A stretch of DNA of 64,000 nt from an uncultured Clostridia bacterium (GTDB lineage Bacteria; Bacillota; Clostridia; Christensenellales; Aristaeellaceae): assembly GCA_934670175.1 (NCBI GenBank), contig CAKUOX010000003.1, positions 1 through 64,000 on the forward strand, in the 5' to 3' direction. The notes under the pieces are model-generated. The model saw only the letters and a list, made by a program, of their open reading frames with translations. It did no database searches and had not been told where the DNA came from. Every line of letters starts with the position of its first letter. Position 1 is the stretch's first letter. Below, piece by piece: positions 18,740 through 27,326 of this stretch. Made by a program: the position numbers and the translations under genes.

Positions 18740-20092
18740 TCAGAAGCCCCGTCCGACAAAATGCTGCAAACTCACAGGCAAATCATTAAGCACTTTCACA
18801 TCGTGGCCATATTTGCCCAGCGTTTTTTCTACCAACACATAATCCATACCAGGGATCACGATATCGTTCCAATGGTTGCCGAAGCCGCGTACTGCCACAT
18901 CCAACATAGTAACGATCTGACTGCCAAGCGGCTCATTTGAATTAAGCGTGATTGCACCGTAGAACTCCTGACACTCGGTGTAGCCGCCGTTATGTGTGCC
19001 GGTATACGGTTTTTGCAAAGTCATGTCGATCTGCTTACCAATGCGGCTGGATACCTCGCTGGATTTGGAGGCAAAATAATCCACCAATGCCTGTTCCTGA
19101 AGCCGCGCGGGCAGATTCTCACGGGCAACGCGCACATAAGCGTCGAGTCCAATACGATATGCTTCTTCCGTAAAATCGAACCAGTATTTCTGATCATCAG
19201 TACGCTTATCGGGATGATCCACACATACCACACTTGCGCGTTCGCATGCAGTCAGGCCATCCCACTTCGGGCCGACACCCAGCAGCACATAATCTCCTTC
19301 CTGAATACGACGATTTACAGCTTTGCCTATCAGTGTGCGCGTATTTACGCCTGAAGCGACGCTGATATCAAAACCAAGCTGCTCCACGCCGAGCTCGCAA
19401 GCTACGACATGCGCCCACTGAGCCACCTGCGTTTCATACATTCCCGGACGAATAACGCTGGTCATAGCCTCCATCATCACGTCACAGATCTTCGCGGCGA
19501 TCTCTGTCATGTGCATTTCATCGTCGGATTTGATATACTTGAGCTTATAGTATATCTCCTGCCCGTCTATCACCTTGGAAGCGTCGCCAAAATAATCCAC
19601 CAGATAAGTGTAAATACTGGCAGGAAGTACCTCGCGCGGAGTAAGCAGCGCAATGTTACTCGGACGGCAGCCGCAGGCTTCCTCTAGAACATCCTCCACG
19701 CGGCATGCCGCTACTGGATAATCCTCATCAGCCAGCTTCAGCATTTCCACCTTGCGTACTTTACAACCAGAGCGCGGTGCCAGCTGTTCTGCGCAATAAC
19801 CGCCTTCAAGTCCGGCCAGCAGGAAAAAACCATTCTTGCCTATGATGCCTGCTACCGGCTCAACACTGATATTGGTGTTGCCGCCAAGATAAGGTACGTC
19901 GCCTGAATACTGTTCATCGCTGTATACAAAACCGCAATCGTAGCCGTTCTTTCTCAGTGCGTCGATCAGACGACGATGACGCAGCTCAAATTCCTCTGGT
20001 CCAAGTCGCATCTCTTTATCAAAAGATGGTGCCCGTCCGAGAATCTCTTCAACGATGTTCGCCTGCTTTCTCCACAAACCTGCGTCAAACAT
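18740..20092 (-). CDS. Creatinase/prolidase-fold (M24) protein lacking metal ligands
   Basis: 450 residues from the ATG at 20092, with GAGG upstream. An N-terminal creatinase-type domain (about 1-190) is followed by the C-terminal pita-bread domain. By eye the five metal ligands of M24 peptidases map to Gly272, Cys283, His367, Asp398 and Asn409, so a dinuclear metal site is unlikely. Next to the lost second ligand it has T-A-C-E-R (281-285), like the TALER around the substrate-binding Glu of creatinase, a metal-free M24 enzyme. I infer a C-N hydrolase acting on a small imported compound rather than a peptidase. It is the first gene of the importer operon. Confidence 0.75.
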   Translation of the reverse strand: MFDAGLWRKQANIVEEILGRAPSFDKEMRLGPEEFELRHRRLIDALRKNGYDCGFVYSDEQYSGDVPYLGGNTNISVEPVAGIIGKNGFFLLAGLEGGYCAEQLAPRSGCKVRKVEMLKLADEDYPVAACRVEDVLEEACGCRPSNIALLTPREVLPASIYTYLVDYFGDASKVIDGQEIYYKLKYIKSDDEMHMTEIAAKICDVMMEAMTSVIRPGMYETQVAQWAHVVACELGVEQLGFDISVASGVNTRTLIGKAVNRRIQEGDYVLLGVGPKWDGLTACERASVVCVDHPDKRTDDQKYWFDFTEEAYRIGLDAYVRVARENLPARLQEQALVDYFASKSSEVSSRIGKQIDMTLQKPYTGTHNGGYTECQEFYGAITLNSNEPLGSQIVTMLDVAVRGFGNHWNDIVIPGMDYVLVEKTLGKYGHDVKVLNDLPVSLQHFVGRGF

Positions 20093-20133
20093 AGGGTACA
20101 CCTCAATTCCACTGTTTTTGTAAATCTCGCTGA

Positions 20134-20148
20134 GACGCTCACAGCGTC
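20134..20148. promoter_or_regulatory. Palindrome in the importer leader, possible operator
   Basis: GACGCT-CAC-AGCGTC, perfect 6-bp arms, lies between the predicted transcription start (about 20169) and the ATG at 20092. It could bind the AraC-type regulator or another repressor, or form a leader hairpin. Confidence 0.4.
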
Positions 20149-20175
20149 ACAGCCACAATTCTATTTCCTGATTCT

Positions 20176-20203
20176 ATTGTATCGCATGCGCCTCAGAATT
20201 CAA
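20176..20203 (-). promoter_or_regulatory. Promoter of the importer operon
   Basis: Minus strand: TTGAAT (20198-20203), 16-bp spacer, TACAAT (20176-20181). The sub-optimal spacing fits an activated promoter. The divergent region 20093-20584 is AT-rich and contains no gene. Confidence 0.6.
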
Positions 20204-20496
20204 TGGAAATAGTACACGGCAATCTGCACAAATGCCATAGCTTGCACTGCGTTTTTATAATCAGTCCGTTTTGAATGAGTAATAATCAGATATCAGGTTT
20301 GATTTTTACCTATTAGGACAATTTCTCACATCTCATCCACGCTTTATATTGCAAATCGCATCATATGCAAATGTTACATTTTGTCTGATTCTTTATCGTT
20401 TCACACTCAAAACATAATATATTTAGCTATCTATATTATTTTAAGCCGCAGATTTTCAGCCATTTGCTTCGTTTTGACCGCATTCCCCCCACATTA

Positions 20497-20525
20497 TTGA
20501 CAATTTGGCGCTTTATATCTACAAT
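20497..20525 (+). promoter_or_regulatory. Promoter of the divergent M24-like gene
   Basis: TTGACA (20497-20502), 17-bp spacer, TACAAT (20520-20525). Near-consensus SigA promoter, about 53 bp before the ATG at 20585. Confidence 0.85.
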
Positions 20526-20584
20526 TAGTACAGTCGTTATATCCTTTTTACTTATACTGATGCCACACAGAAAGGAGAATGCCC

Positions 20585-21757
20585 ATGAATGTCCCTCATA
20601 TTTCCAAAGTCGAATTTGCTCAACGCGTTAAAAACACCCAGAAAGCCATGCAGGATGCCGGCCTCGATATTCTGCTTACTTACGGTAACGAAGCCGAACC
20701 GCAATATGTACGTTATTATTCGGACTACTGGCCTTCGTTTGAATCAGCCATGGTAATGATCCCACTCAGCGGAGATCCGATCCTGCTTATCGGCCCTGAA
20801 TCATTGACGATGGCTCAATACTGGTCGGTCATTGAACGCATTGAGCGCATCAAGCTTCTACGCGAATCTTCCGAACCGGAATACCCTGGCGAAAAACTCA
20901 ACTCCCTTTATAACTTGTTTGGCGAACACCTGTCCCCTGCTTCAAACCGTCGCATCGGCATTTGCGGCTATCCGCTCATGTATGCACCGGTGTACCAGGG
21001 CATTTTGCAGGCAGCGTCGGCGTTTGGCTGTGAAGTTGTACGTTCTGAGCAATTGGTAATCCGCCAGAAATTGATTAAATCACCGGCAGAAATTGAGATC
21101 ATGCGGCATGCGGCCAAGATCAGCGAAGCTGCATGCATAAAAGTCATCCAGAATCTGCGTCCGGGCATGACTGAGACACAGGTGGTAGCCATTGCTGAGG
21201 CAGAAATACGCGCACTGGGCGCTGAAAACGAAGCTTATCCCATGTGGGTGCTCAGCGGCAGCAACACCACGCACGCCATCGGTCGCCCCGCCCCTGACAG
21301 AGTAATTGGCAAAAACGATTTGGTAATGCTGCAGATTGGTGCGCGTGTCAGTGGTTACGCCTCGAGCTTCGGCCGACCCGTGATCATTGGAAAAATTCCG
21401 GATGATGCACGCGCGTTGGTCGAAACGGGACTTGAGGCGCACCTCCGCACATTCGACTGGCTCAAGTCGGGCACTCCTGCCCGTGAAGTGGATCGTCTTT
21501 ACCGTGAATTCCTGAAAAACCACGGTGCAGAGGGCTGTAATCTGTATGGTCCCTGCCATGGCACGGGTCTAATGGAGGGTGAACACCCATGGATCGAAGC
21601 TAATTCGGACTACCTGTTGGAGCCCGGTCTCACTTTTATGGCAGACACCTTCTTGAAGCGCGACGGCTACGGCCTGCGCTGGGAAGATCAGCTTGCGATT
21701 ACTAAAACCGGTACCGATGTGTTCACCAACGCTTATCTTGAAATAATTCAGCTTTAA
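20585..21757 (+). CDS. Second creatinase/prolidase-fold (M24) protein lacking metal ligands
   Basis: 390 residues from the ATG at 20585, 7 bases after AAGGAG; an ATG at 20579 overlaps the ribosome site. N-terminal creatinase-like domain about 1-140, then the catalytic fold. M24 ligand positions by eye: Gln250, Ser261, His325, Asp354, Glu367. Both aspartates that bridge the metals in PepP are gone, while the histidine (GPCHGTGL) and the last glutamate (RWEDQLAIT) remain. It is divergent from the importer operon and not a close copy of the other M24-like protein. Likely a metal-independent hydrolase or a partner of the first; substrate unknown. Confidence 0.75.
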   Translation: MNVPHISKVEFAQRVKNTQKAMQDAGLDILLTYGNEAEPQYVRYYSDYWPSFESAMVMIPLSGDPILLIGPESLTMAQYWSVIERIERIKLLRESSEPEYPGEKLNSLYNLFGEHLSPASNRRIGICGYPLMYAPVYQGILQAASAFGCEVVRSEQLVIRQKLIKSPAEIEIMRHAAKISEAACIKVIQNLRPGMTETQVVAIAEAEIRALGAENEAYPMWVLSGSNTTHAIGRPAPDRVIGKNDLVMLQIGARVSGYASSFGRPVIIGKIPDDARALVETGLEAHLRTFDWLKSGTPAREVDRLYREFLKNHGAEGCNLYGPCHGTGLMEGEHPWIEANSDYLLEPGLTFMADTFLKRDGYGLRWEDQLAITKTGTDVFTNAYLEIIQL

Positions 21758-21776
21758 CCCAGCTTTACATGCAACA

Positions 21777-21809
21777 CGCCGGAGCTACCATGTCATCGTA
21801 GCTCCGGCG
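21777..21809. terminator. Hairpin after the second M24-like gene
   Basis: Perfect 12-bp stem CGCCGGAGCTAC with GTAGCTCCGGCG and a 9-base loop, 20 bp after the stop. No clear T-tract. The rest of 21758-22114 holds the 142-bp repeat and about 120 bp with nothing recognisable. Confidence 0.6.
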
Positions 21810-21850
21810 CCTGTTTCCCAGATATGCTTTGATCCTATCATTACAGGAAA

Positions 21851-21992
21851 AAAACGCGATTCGGGTGCCTGACCCGGTCTTTGACCCCACACTCGCCTGC
21901 TGGGGCGTTCGCTCATAAGGCGATCTGCCTCCCCACTACTAACCCTCTCGGTAATTCTCAGCCGGCAGGACTTACTTCTAAGGCGCGCCATG
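21851..21992 (-). repeat. 142-bp repeat, copy 2
   Basis: Same length and direction as copy 1 (9942-10083) with 3 base differences. It lies about 120 bp downstream of the glmS stop. On the minus strand it ends in CGCG followed by a run of seven T, like the end of a small RNA with an intrinsic terminator. Copies 1 and 2 together enclose 11.8 kb containing the whole importer locus. Confidence 0.85.
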
Positions 21993-22114
21993 CTCACCGG
22001 ACTTTTGCCGGTTTACGTGGATCGTTTTGCCCGCGCCTGGCATCGACTTTCAACCGCAGACGCGCCCGAACCGCATTCCTATTATATGTATTTTTCCTCT
22101 TCCCGTCAAGCCGC

Positions 22115-23953
22115 TTATTCCACAGTGACGCTCTTGGCAAGATTGCGCGGCTTATCCACATCCAGTCCGCGCGCCACGCTGACATAATAGGCCAGCAACT
22201 GAAGCGGAATGACCGCCAGACTCGCGGCAAAGTGTGGATCTGTACGCGGCAGGTAAACGGTAAAGTCCGCTGTATCCTCCAGATTATAGTTCCCGGCGGT
22301 CGTCAGACCCATCAGATAGGCGCCGCGGCTCTTGCATTCTACCATGTTGCTGATCGTCTTTTCATAGAGCGCAGGCTGCGTCAGAACGCCCGCCACCAGC
22401 GTACCGTTTTCAATCAGGCTGATGGTACCATGCTTCAGCTCGCCCGCCGCATATGCCTCGGAATGCACATAGCTGATCTCCTTGAGCTTCAGGCTGCCTT
22501 CAAGACCCACGGCATAATCTATGCCGCGGCCGATGAAGAACGCATCGTGCGCGTTGGCATACTTGGCTGCGAACCACTGGATGCGCTCCTTTTCTTCCAG
22601 CAGGCGGTGTATCTTTTCCGGAATGGCCGTCAGCTCCGCCGTCATCCTGTCCAGCTCTTCCTGCGAAACCGTACCGCGAACGCGCGCGAGCTCCATTGCC
22701 AGCATGTAGCCTGCGATCAGTTGCGTGCTGTACGCCTTGGTGGTCGCCACGGCGATCTCGGGACCCGCCAGCGTGTAGAGCACATGGTCGGCCTCCCGCG
22801 CGATGGACGAGCCCAGCACATTCACGATCGCCAGCACCGGCAGCCCCTGCAGCTTGACTTCGCGCAGCGCCGCCAGACTGTCCGCCGTCTCTCCCGACTG
22901 GCTGATAATGACCGCCAGCCCGTTTTTCGAAAGCACCGGCCGGCGATAGCGGAATTCGGAAGCGACTTCCACCCGCACGGGCACGCGCGCCAGATCCTCA
23001 ATAACGTATTGCAGCGCCATGCCAACGTGGTAGGCTGAGCCGCAGGCCACGATATAAATCTGATCCACGTCCCGCAGCAGCGCCGCATCCAGTCCGGAGG
23101 CGCTCAGATCCACATGTCTGTCGGTCAGCATGGAGGCAACGGTGTTGCGAACTGCATCGGGCTGCTCGTGGATCTCCTTGATCATGAAGTGCTCGTAGCC
23201 GCCCTTTTCCGCCGCCTCGGCGTCCCATTCGATATTAACCGGCTGCTTTTCGATCGGTTCCTGATCCACAGTGCAGAACTTTACGCCATCGCGGCTCAGG
23301 CGCGCGATCTCCATATCATTCATGTAGCACGCGCGGCGCGTGTACTTGAGGATCGCCGTTACATCCGACGCGAGATAGGATGCGTCATCGGCAATGCCCA
23401 CCAGCATCGGCACATTGCAGCGCGCGGCGAATATCTCATCCGGATAATCGTGGAACAGCACAGCCAGCGCATAGCTGCCGCGAATGCGCATCATGCTGCG
23501 CGCAATGGCCTCCACCGGACCGCCGCGATACTTTTTATAATAGTAGTCGATCAGCTTCGCCGCCACCTCGGTATCCGTATCGCTGTAGAATTCATAGCCG
23601 TTTTTGATCAGCTTTTCGCGCAGCTCCAGATAATTCTCAATGATGCCGTTGTGCACCGCGACCACGGCATTATCGTCGCTCACATGGGGATGCGCGTTTT
23701 TCGTGGACGGCTCGCCGTGCGTCGCCCAGCGCGTATGACCGATGCCGCAGCAGCCGTGCAGCGCCGCGCCGTCATCCGTCATTTCCTGCAATACGCGCAG
23801 CCGCCCCTTGGCCTTGACCACCTGCACGTCGCCCGCGCCGTCGCGCACGGCGATGCCGGCCGAATCATAGCCGCGGTATTCCAGCTTCGAAAGTCCATCC
23901 AGCAAAATCGGCGCCGCCTGTTCGCCGCCGACATATCCAACGATTCCACACAT
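22115..23953 (-). CDS. glmS: Glutamine-fructose-6-phosphate aminotransferase (isomerizing)
   Basis: 612 residues, standard length. Cys2 of MCGIVGYVGG is the glutaminase nucleophile. Two SIS domains follow (YIVACGSAYHVGMAL, VISQSGETADSL), and the C-terminus ends LAKSVTVE. It makes glucosamine-6-phosphate from fructose-6-phosphate and glutamine, the entry to peptidoglycan and amino-sugar synthesis. The glmS ribozyme found upstream of this gene in many Bacillota is not recognisable in the 96-nt leader; a plain promoter and a short palindrome are there instead. Confidence 0.97.
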   Translation of the reverse strand: MCGIVGYVGGEQAAPILLDGLSKLEYRGYDSAGIAVRDGAGDVQVVKAKGRLRVLQEMTDDGAALHGCCGIGHTRWATHGEPSTKNAHPHVSDDNAVVAVHNGIIENYLELREKLIKNGYEFYSDTDTEVAAKLIDYYYKKYRGGPVEAIARSMMRIRGSYALAVLFHDYPDEIFAARCNVPMLVGIADDASYLASDVTAILKYTRRACYMNDMEIARLSRDGVKFCTVDQEPIEKQPVNIEWDAEAAEKGGYEHFMIKEIHEQPDAVRNTVASMLTDRHVDLSASGLDAALLRDVDQIYIVACGSAYHVGMALQYVIEDLARVPVRVEVASEFRYRRPVLSKNGLAVIISQSGETADSLAALREVKLQGLPVLAIVNVLGSSIAREADHVLYTLAGPEIAVATTKAYSTQLIAGYMLAMELARVRGTVSQEELDRMTAELTAIPEKIHRLLEEKERIQWFAAKYANAHDAFFIGRGIDYAVGLEGSLKLKEISYVHSEAYAAGELKHGTISLIENGTLVAGVLTQPALYEKTISNMVECKSRGAYLMGLTTAGNYNLEDTADFTVYLPRTDPHFAASLAVIPLQLLAYYVSVARGLDVDKPRNLAKSVTVE

Positions 23954-23977
23954 AGCTTATGCCTCCAATACGCTCCA

Positions 23978-23993
23978 AAACTCAGCTGAGTTT
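23978..23993. promoter_or_regulatory. 16-bp perfect palindrome in the glmS leader
   Basis: AAACTCAGCTGAGTTT, between the promoter and the glmS start. Candidate repressor site or a hairpin in the mRNA leader. Confidence 0.4.
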
Positions 23994-24025
23994 ATATAAT
24001 TCTTTTGTAAAGATAAGATATTTGT

Positions 24026-24054
24026 ATTTTATACGAATCTGCGTCCGTTGTCAA
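24026..24054 (-). promoter_or_regulatory. Promoter of glmS
   Basis: Minus strand: TTGACA (24049-24054), 17-bp spacer, TAAAAT (24026-24031). Confidence 0.75.
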
Positions 24055-24171
24055 CCACAAATTGGAACCGCTCAGGCGTGCATTTCGTCAAAGCCATCGC
24101 CAATAATTAACGCCGGAGGTATTCCGGTCACCAAAATAACACCAAAATGCTGTGCACACATCAAATTTCTG

Positions 24172-24180
24172 TGTTATAAT
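24172..24180 (+). promoter_or_regulatory. Extended -10 promoter of the penicillin-binding protein gene
   Basis: TG-T-TATAAT at 24172-24180, no good -35. Predicted leader about 40 nt. Confidence 0.55.
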
Positions 24181-24227
24181 ATCAGAGTATAAGTATAAAT
24201 GGGGCTATGTTTTACTCAGGAGGAAAT

Positions 24228-26630
24228 ATGAGTTTTAAATACGCAGTATTCAAGCCGCGCGAGAGCGAACGCGGGTTCCTGTTCTCGGTGGTGGTCATGA
24301 CGGCAAAAATGCTGATCTTTTCCGTGCTGCTGATCGGCATATGCGTCGGCGGCGTGGTGGGCGGCGTCGCCAAGGCCTGGGTAGATACCTGCCCGAACCT
24401 GGACATCGACAAGATCGGCACGCAGGCGCTCACCTCCTTCATTTACGATCGAAACGGCGATCTGGTGACCGAATTCAAGGGCTCCGAGAACCGCATCTAT
24501 GTGGAATATGAAGAGATCCCCCAGCGGCTCATCAACGCGGTCGTCGCCATTGAGGACGCGCGCTTTTACGAGCACCACGGCGTGGACATCAAGCGCATCG
24601 GCGGCTCGCTGATCAACAACCTGCTCGGCGGCAACCTGCAGGGCGCGTCCACGATCACCTGCCAGCTGGTCAAGCTGACGCTGCTCAACAGCGATCAGAC
24701 CTACAAGCGCAAGGTTCAGGAAGCCTATCTGGCGCTTCAGCTGGAGGAAACCTTTACCAAAGAGCAGATCCTGGAAGCCTATCTGAACGTCATCTACCTG
24801 GGCGGCAGCAACTATGGCATCAAGATCGCCGCGCAGGACTATTTCGGCAAGGATCTGGACGAGCTGACGCTGCGCGAATGCGCCTGCCTCGCCTCCATCA
24901 TCCGAAATCCCTACCGCTATAACCCCCGCCGCAATTATTATGTCTATGACGATCCTCACCTGATCGAAGATCGCACCAATTATGTGCTGCGCGAAATGCG
25001 CGACCAGTCGCTGATCACCGAGGAGGAATACACCGCCGCGCGCGCCGAAAAGCTGAATGTACTGGAGCACTCCACTGCTTCCTCGGACGCGATGTACGAC
25101 AACGCCTATTACGTTGAATACTCCATCTACGATGTGGTAACCAAGATGCTGCGCGTCGAGGGGCTGGAGGATACCTCCTCCAACCGCAGCAGCATGGAGA
25201 CCAAGCTGCGCAACGGTGGCTATAAGGTGTTCACCTCGCTGAATCCACAGGTGCAATCCGCCGTGCAGGACGTGGTTTCAAACTGGTCAAGCTATCCCCG
25301 CATGCGCCACGCAAACGATTCCTCCACGCAGTCCTCGCTGGGCGGCGGCGAATATCTGACGGTGGTGCAGCCGCAGGCCTCTGCGGCGGTGTTGAACTGG
25401 CATACGGGCGAGCTCGTAGCTGTGGTCGGCGGCCGCAGTAAGCCGGTACAAAAGAAGCAGCTGAACCGCGCCTATCAGCTCCAAATGCCTATTGGTTCGT
25501 CGATTAAGCCGCTCTCGATCTATGGTCCCGCCTTCGACATGGGCTATTCCCCCGGCACGCCAGTGTTGAACATGCCTGTCGAGATCAAGGGCTGGAACAG
25601 TGCGAACGGCTACCCGAGCAATTTCTCCGGCGATTCGTTCACGGGCGTGGAATCCATGCGCGTGGCGCTGAACAAATCCCACAATACCGCCGCGGCGCAT
25701 GTGCTGATGGACAACGTGGGCATTGAGAATTCCGTAACTTATCTGCTGAAGCTGGGCGTGGATCCCGACCACATCCTCGCCACCGGCGCGGGCCTGGCGC
25801 TGGGCTCCTCGGGCATATCGGTCATCGAACTTGCCACGGCCTACGGTGCGGTCGCCAATTCCGGCGCATACCTCGAATCCTATGCCTTTACGCAGGTGCT
25901 TAATTCCGACGGCACGGTCTACATCGACGTGAGCGAGGTTCAGGAGCGCCGGCAGGTGTTCCAGCCATCCACGGCGTATCAATTGGTGGACTGCCTGAAG
26001 GGCTGCGTGTCCGCCTCGGGCACGGGCGCAAGCGCCAAATTCGGCAATATGACCGTGGCTGGCAAGACCGGCACCAACAGCGACAACATCGGCGTAACCT
26101 TCGCAGGCATGACCGGCTACTACGCCGGCGCCGTCTGGATCGGTTCGGATTATTACAAGCCGCTCGAATCCAGCGCCACCGGCGGCACCAGCGCCGCGCC
26201 GCTGTGGGCGGCGATCATGAGCCAGGTGCACGCGCTGACCGACTGCACGACCGATCGCGACATCATCTCCGGCTCGGCGGCGGATTTCGGACTCTATCCC
26301 AGCACCGTCTGCGGCGTATCCGGCATGCTGCCCACGACGGCCTGTGAAAACGACGTCAACGGCTATCAGCCCAACACCGATTATTACACCGCCGACAGCC
26401 TTCCCACGGCCTATTGCAACATGCACCGCGCCGTGACGCTGTGCCGCAATTCGGGCATGGTAGCCTCGGACTACTGCCGTTCCACGGTGGTAGTAGGCAT
26501 CATCTACATTCCGGAGGGACATCCGCTGCGCTATGCTTCGGATATGGACGTGGTTCAGAGCTATTTCCACGGCGCGTCCACCAGTGAATACTCCGTCGGC
26601 CTGGGCGTGTGCACCAGCTGCCGGTACTGA
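24228..26630 (+). CDS. Class A penicillin-binding protein (transglycosylase/transpeptidase)
   Basis: 800 residues from the ATG at 24228, placed after AGGAGG; a longer frame from 24207 includes this ribosome site. One N-terminal membrane anchor (about 22-50). Glycosyltransferase 51 domain with EDARFYEHHGVD and QGASTITCQLVKL. Transpeptidase domain with the active-site serine in GSSIKP, the KSHN motif and AGKTGTNSDN. It polymerises and cross-links peptidoglycan outside the membrane. A PBP1a/2a-type enzyme; a cysteine-containing tail of about 100 residues follows the catalytic domain. Confidence 0.95.
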   Translation: MSFKYAVFKPRESERGFLFSVVVMTAKMLIFSVLLIGICVGGVVGGVAKAWVDTCPNLDIDKIGTQALTSFIYDRNGDLVTEFKGSENRIYVEYEEIPQRLINAVVAIEDARFYEHHGVDIKRIGGSLINNLLGGNLQGASTITCQLVKLTLLNSDQTYKRKVQEAYLALQLEETFTKEQILEAYLNVIYLGGSNYGIKIAAQDYFGKDLDELTLRECACLASIIRNPYRYNPRRNYYVYDDPHLIEDRTNYVLREMRDQSLITEEEYTAARAEKLNVLEHSTASSDAMYDNAYYVEYSIYDVVTKMLRVEGLEDTSSNRSSMETKLRNGGYKVFTSLNPQVQSAVQDVVSNWSSYPRMRHANDSSTQSSLGGGEYLTVVQPQASAAVLNWHTGELVAVVGGRSKPVQKKQLNRAYQLQMPIGSSIKPLSIYGPAFDMGYSPGTPVLNMPVEIKGWNSANGYPSNFSGDSFTGVESMRVALNKSHNTAAAHVLMDNVGIENSVTYLLKLGVDPDHILATGAGLALGSSGISVIELATAYGAVANSGAYLESYAFTQVLNSDGTVYIDVSEVQERRQVFQPSTAYQLVDCLKGCVSASGTGASAKFGNMTVAGKTGTNSDNIGVTFAGMTGYYAGAVWIGSDYYKPLESSATGGTSAAPLWAAIMSQVHALTDCTTDRDIISGSAADFGLYPSTVCGVSGMLPTTACENDVNGYQPNTDYYTADSLPTAYCNMHRAVTLCRNSGMVASDYCRSTVVVGIIYIPEGHPLRYASDMDVVQSYFHGASTSEYSVGLGVCTSCRY

Positions 26631-26638
26631 CACACTTC

Positions 26639-26688
26639 AGGGCTTTCTTCGACAGCGCAGGCTGCTGTCAAGGGAAGCCCTGTTTTTA
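26639..26688 (+). terminator. Intrinsic terminator after the penicillin-binding protein gene
   Basis: Outer stem AGGGCTT/AAGCCCT enclosing an inner stem GACAGC/GCTGTC, followed by GTTTTTATT. Starts 9 bp after the stop. Confidence 0.85.
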
Positions 26689-26860
26689 TTGCAGGTCGAC
26701 GAACCCCGATGCCCCCATTGGGGGTATGACAGCGTCTCACTTATCATTTGCCGCGCGATGGCCGCCTGTCAGGCGACAAAACCAGAAATGCGCATAGCCG
26801 CCTGAGGGCGCACATATCATCCACCAAACGCATTTTTCAAGGTCAAGGGAGGCCGTCGGC

Positions 26861-27265
26861 ATGGCAAAAACGCGCAGATCAATCCTTAAAAGGCTGCTTC
26901 TGGGACTGTTGACCGCTATATTGGTCACGCTCGTGGGAATGCTGCTGCTCGCAGCGGCGCTGATCTATCTGAAAATGGACGATGGGCTGCTCACGGTGCT
27001 CAACCAGCTGGTGAAGGCGCTCGCCATTATCCTCGGCGTATGCGCGGCGGTAGAGCGCGGTGGCAATCGAGGCCTGGCCACAGGCGTGGAAATTGCGCTG
27101 ATCTACGCCGTCGCGGGCTATGCGATGTACCTGCTGCTGGGCGGTGGCAGCTTCAGCGTCGGAGGTATGCTGGGCGAAATGCTGCTGGGCGGCGCTGTTG
27201 GTGCACTGACCGGCGCGGTGCGCGCCAACCTGCATCCGCGCAGGATCAGGGCCGTGCAGGGCTGA
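26861..27265 (+). CDS. TIGR04086-type (YrzE-like) four-helix membrane protein
   Basis: 134 residues. Basic N-terminus, then hydrophobic stretches at about 12-36, 43-62, 68-86 and 96-118 with many glycines. Length and helix pattern match the TIGR04086 family of small Bacillota membrane proteins, whose function is unknown. An AAGGGAGG ribosome site precedes the ATG. It stands alone between the penicillin-binding protein gene and uvrB. Confidence 0.7.
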   Translation: MAKTRRSILKRLLLGLLTAILVTLVGMLLLAAALIYLKMDDGLLTVLNQLVKALAIILGVCAAVERGGNRGLATGVEIALIYAVAGYAMYLLLGGGSFSVGGMLGEMLLGGAVGALTGAVRANLHPRRIRAVQG

Positions 27266-27326
27266 GGCGCGAATATCGAACATCAGTTTAAATTGCGCAA
27301 ACCGCGTTTCGATTTAATATGAATAT

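Noticed and set aside
9942..21992. Integrated phage or conjugative element between the repeats
   Set aside because: No integrase, excisionase, relaxase or phage gene lies between them; 142 bp is also long for an att core.
23954..24227. glmS ribozyme upstream of glmS
   Set aside because: Conserved core sequence is absent; the leader has only a promoter and a palindrome.
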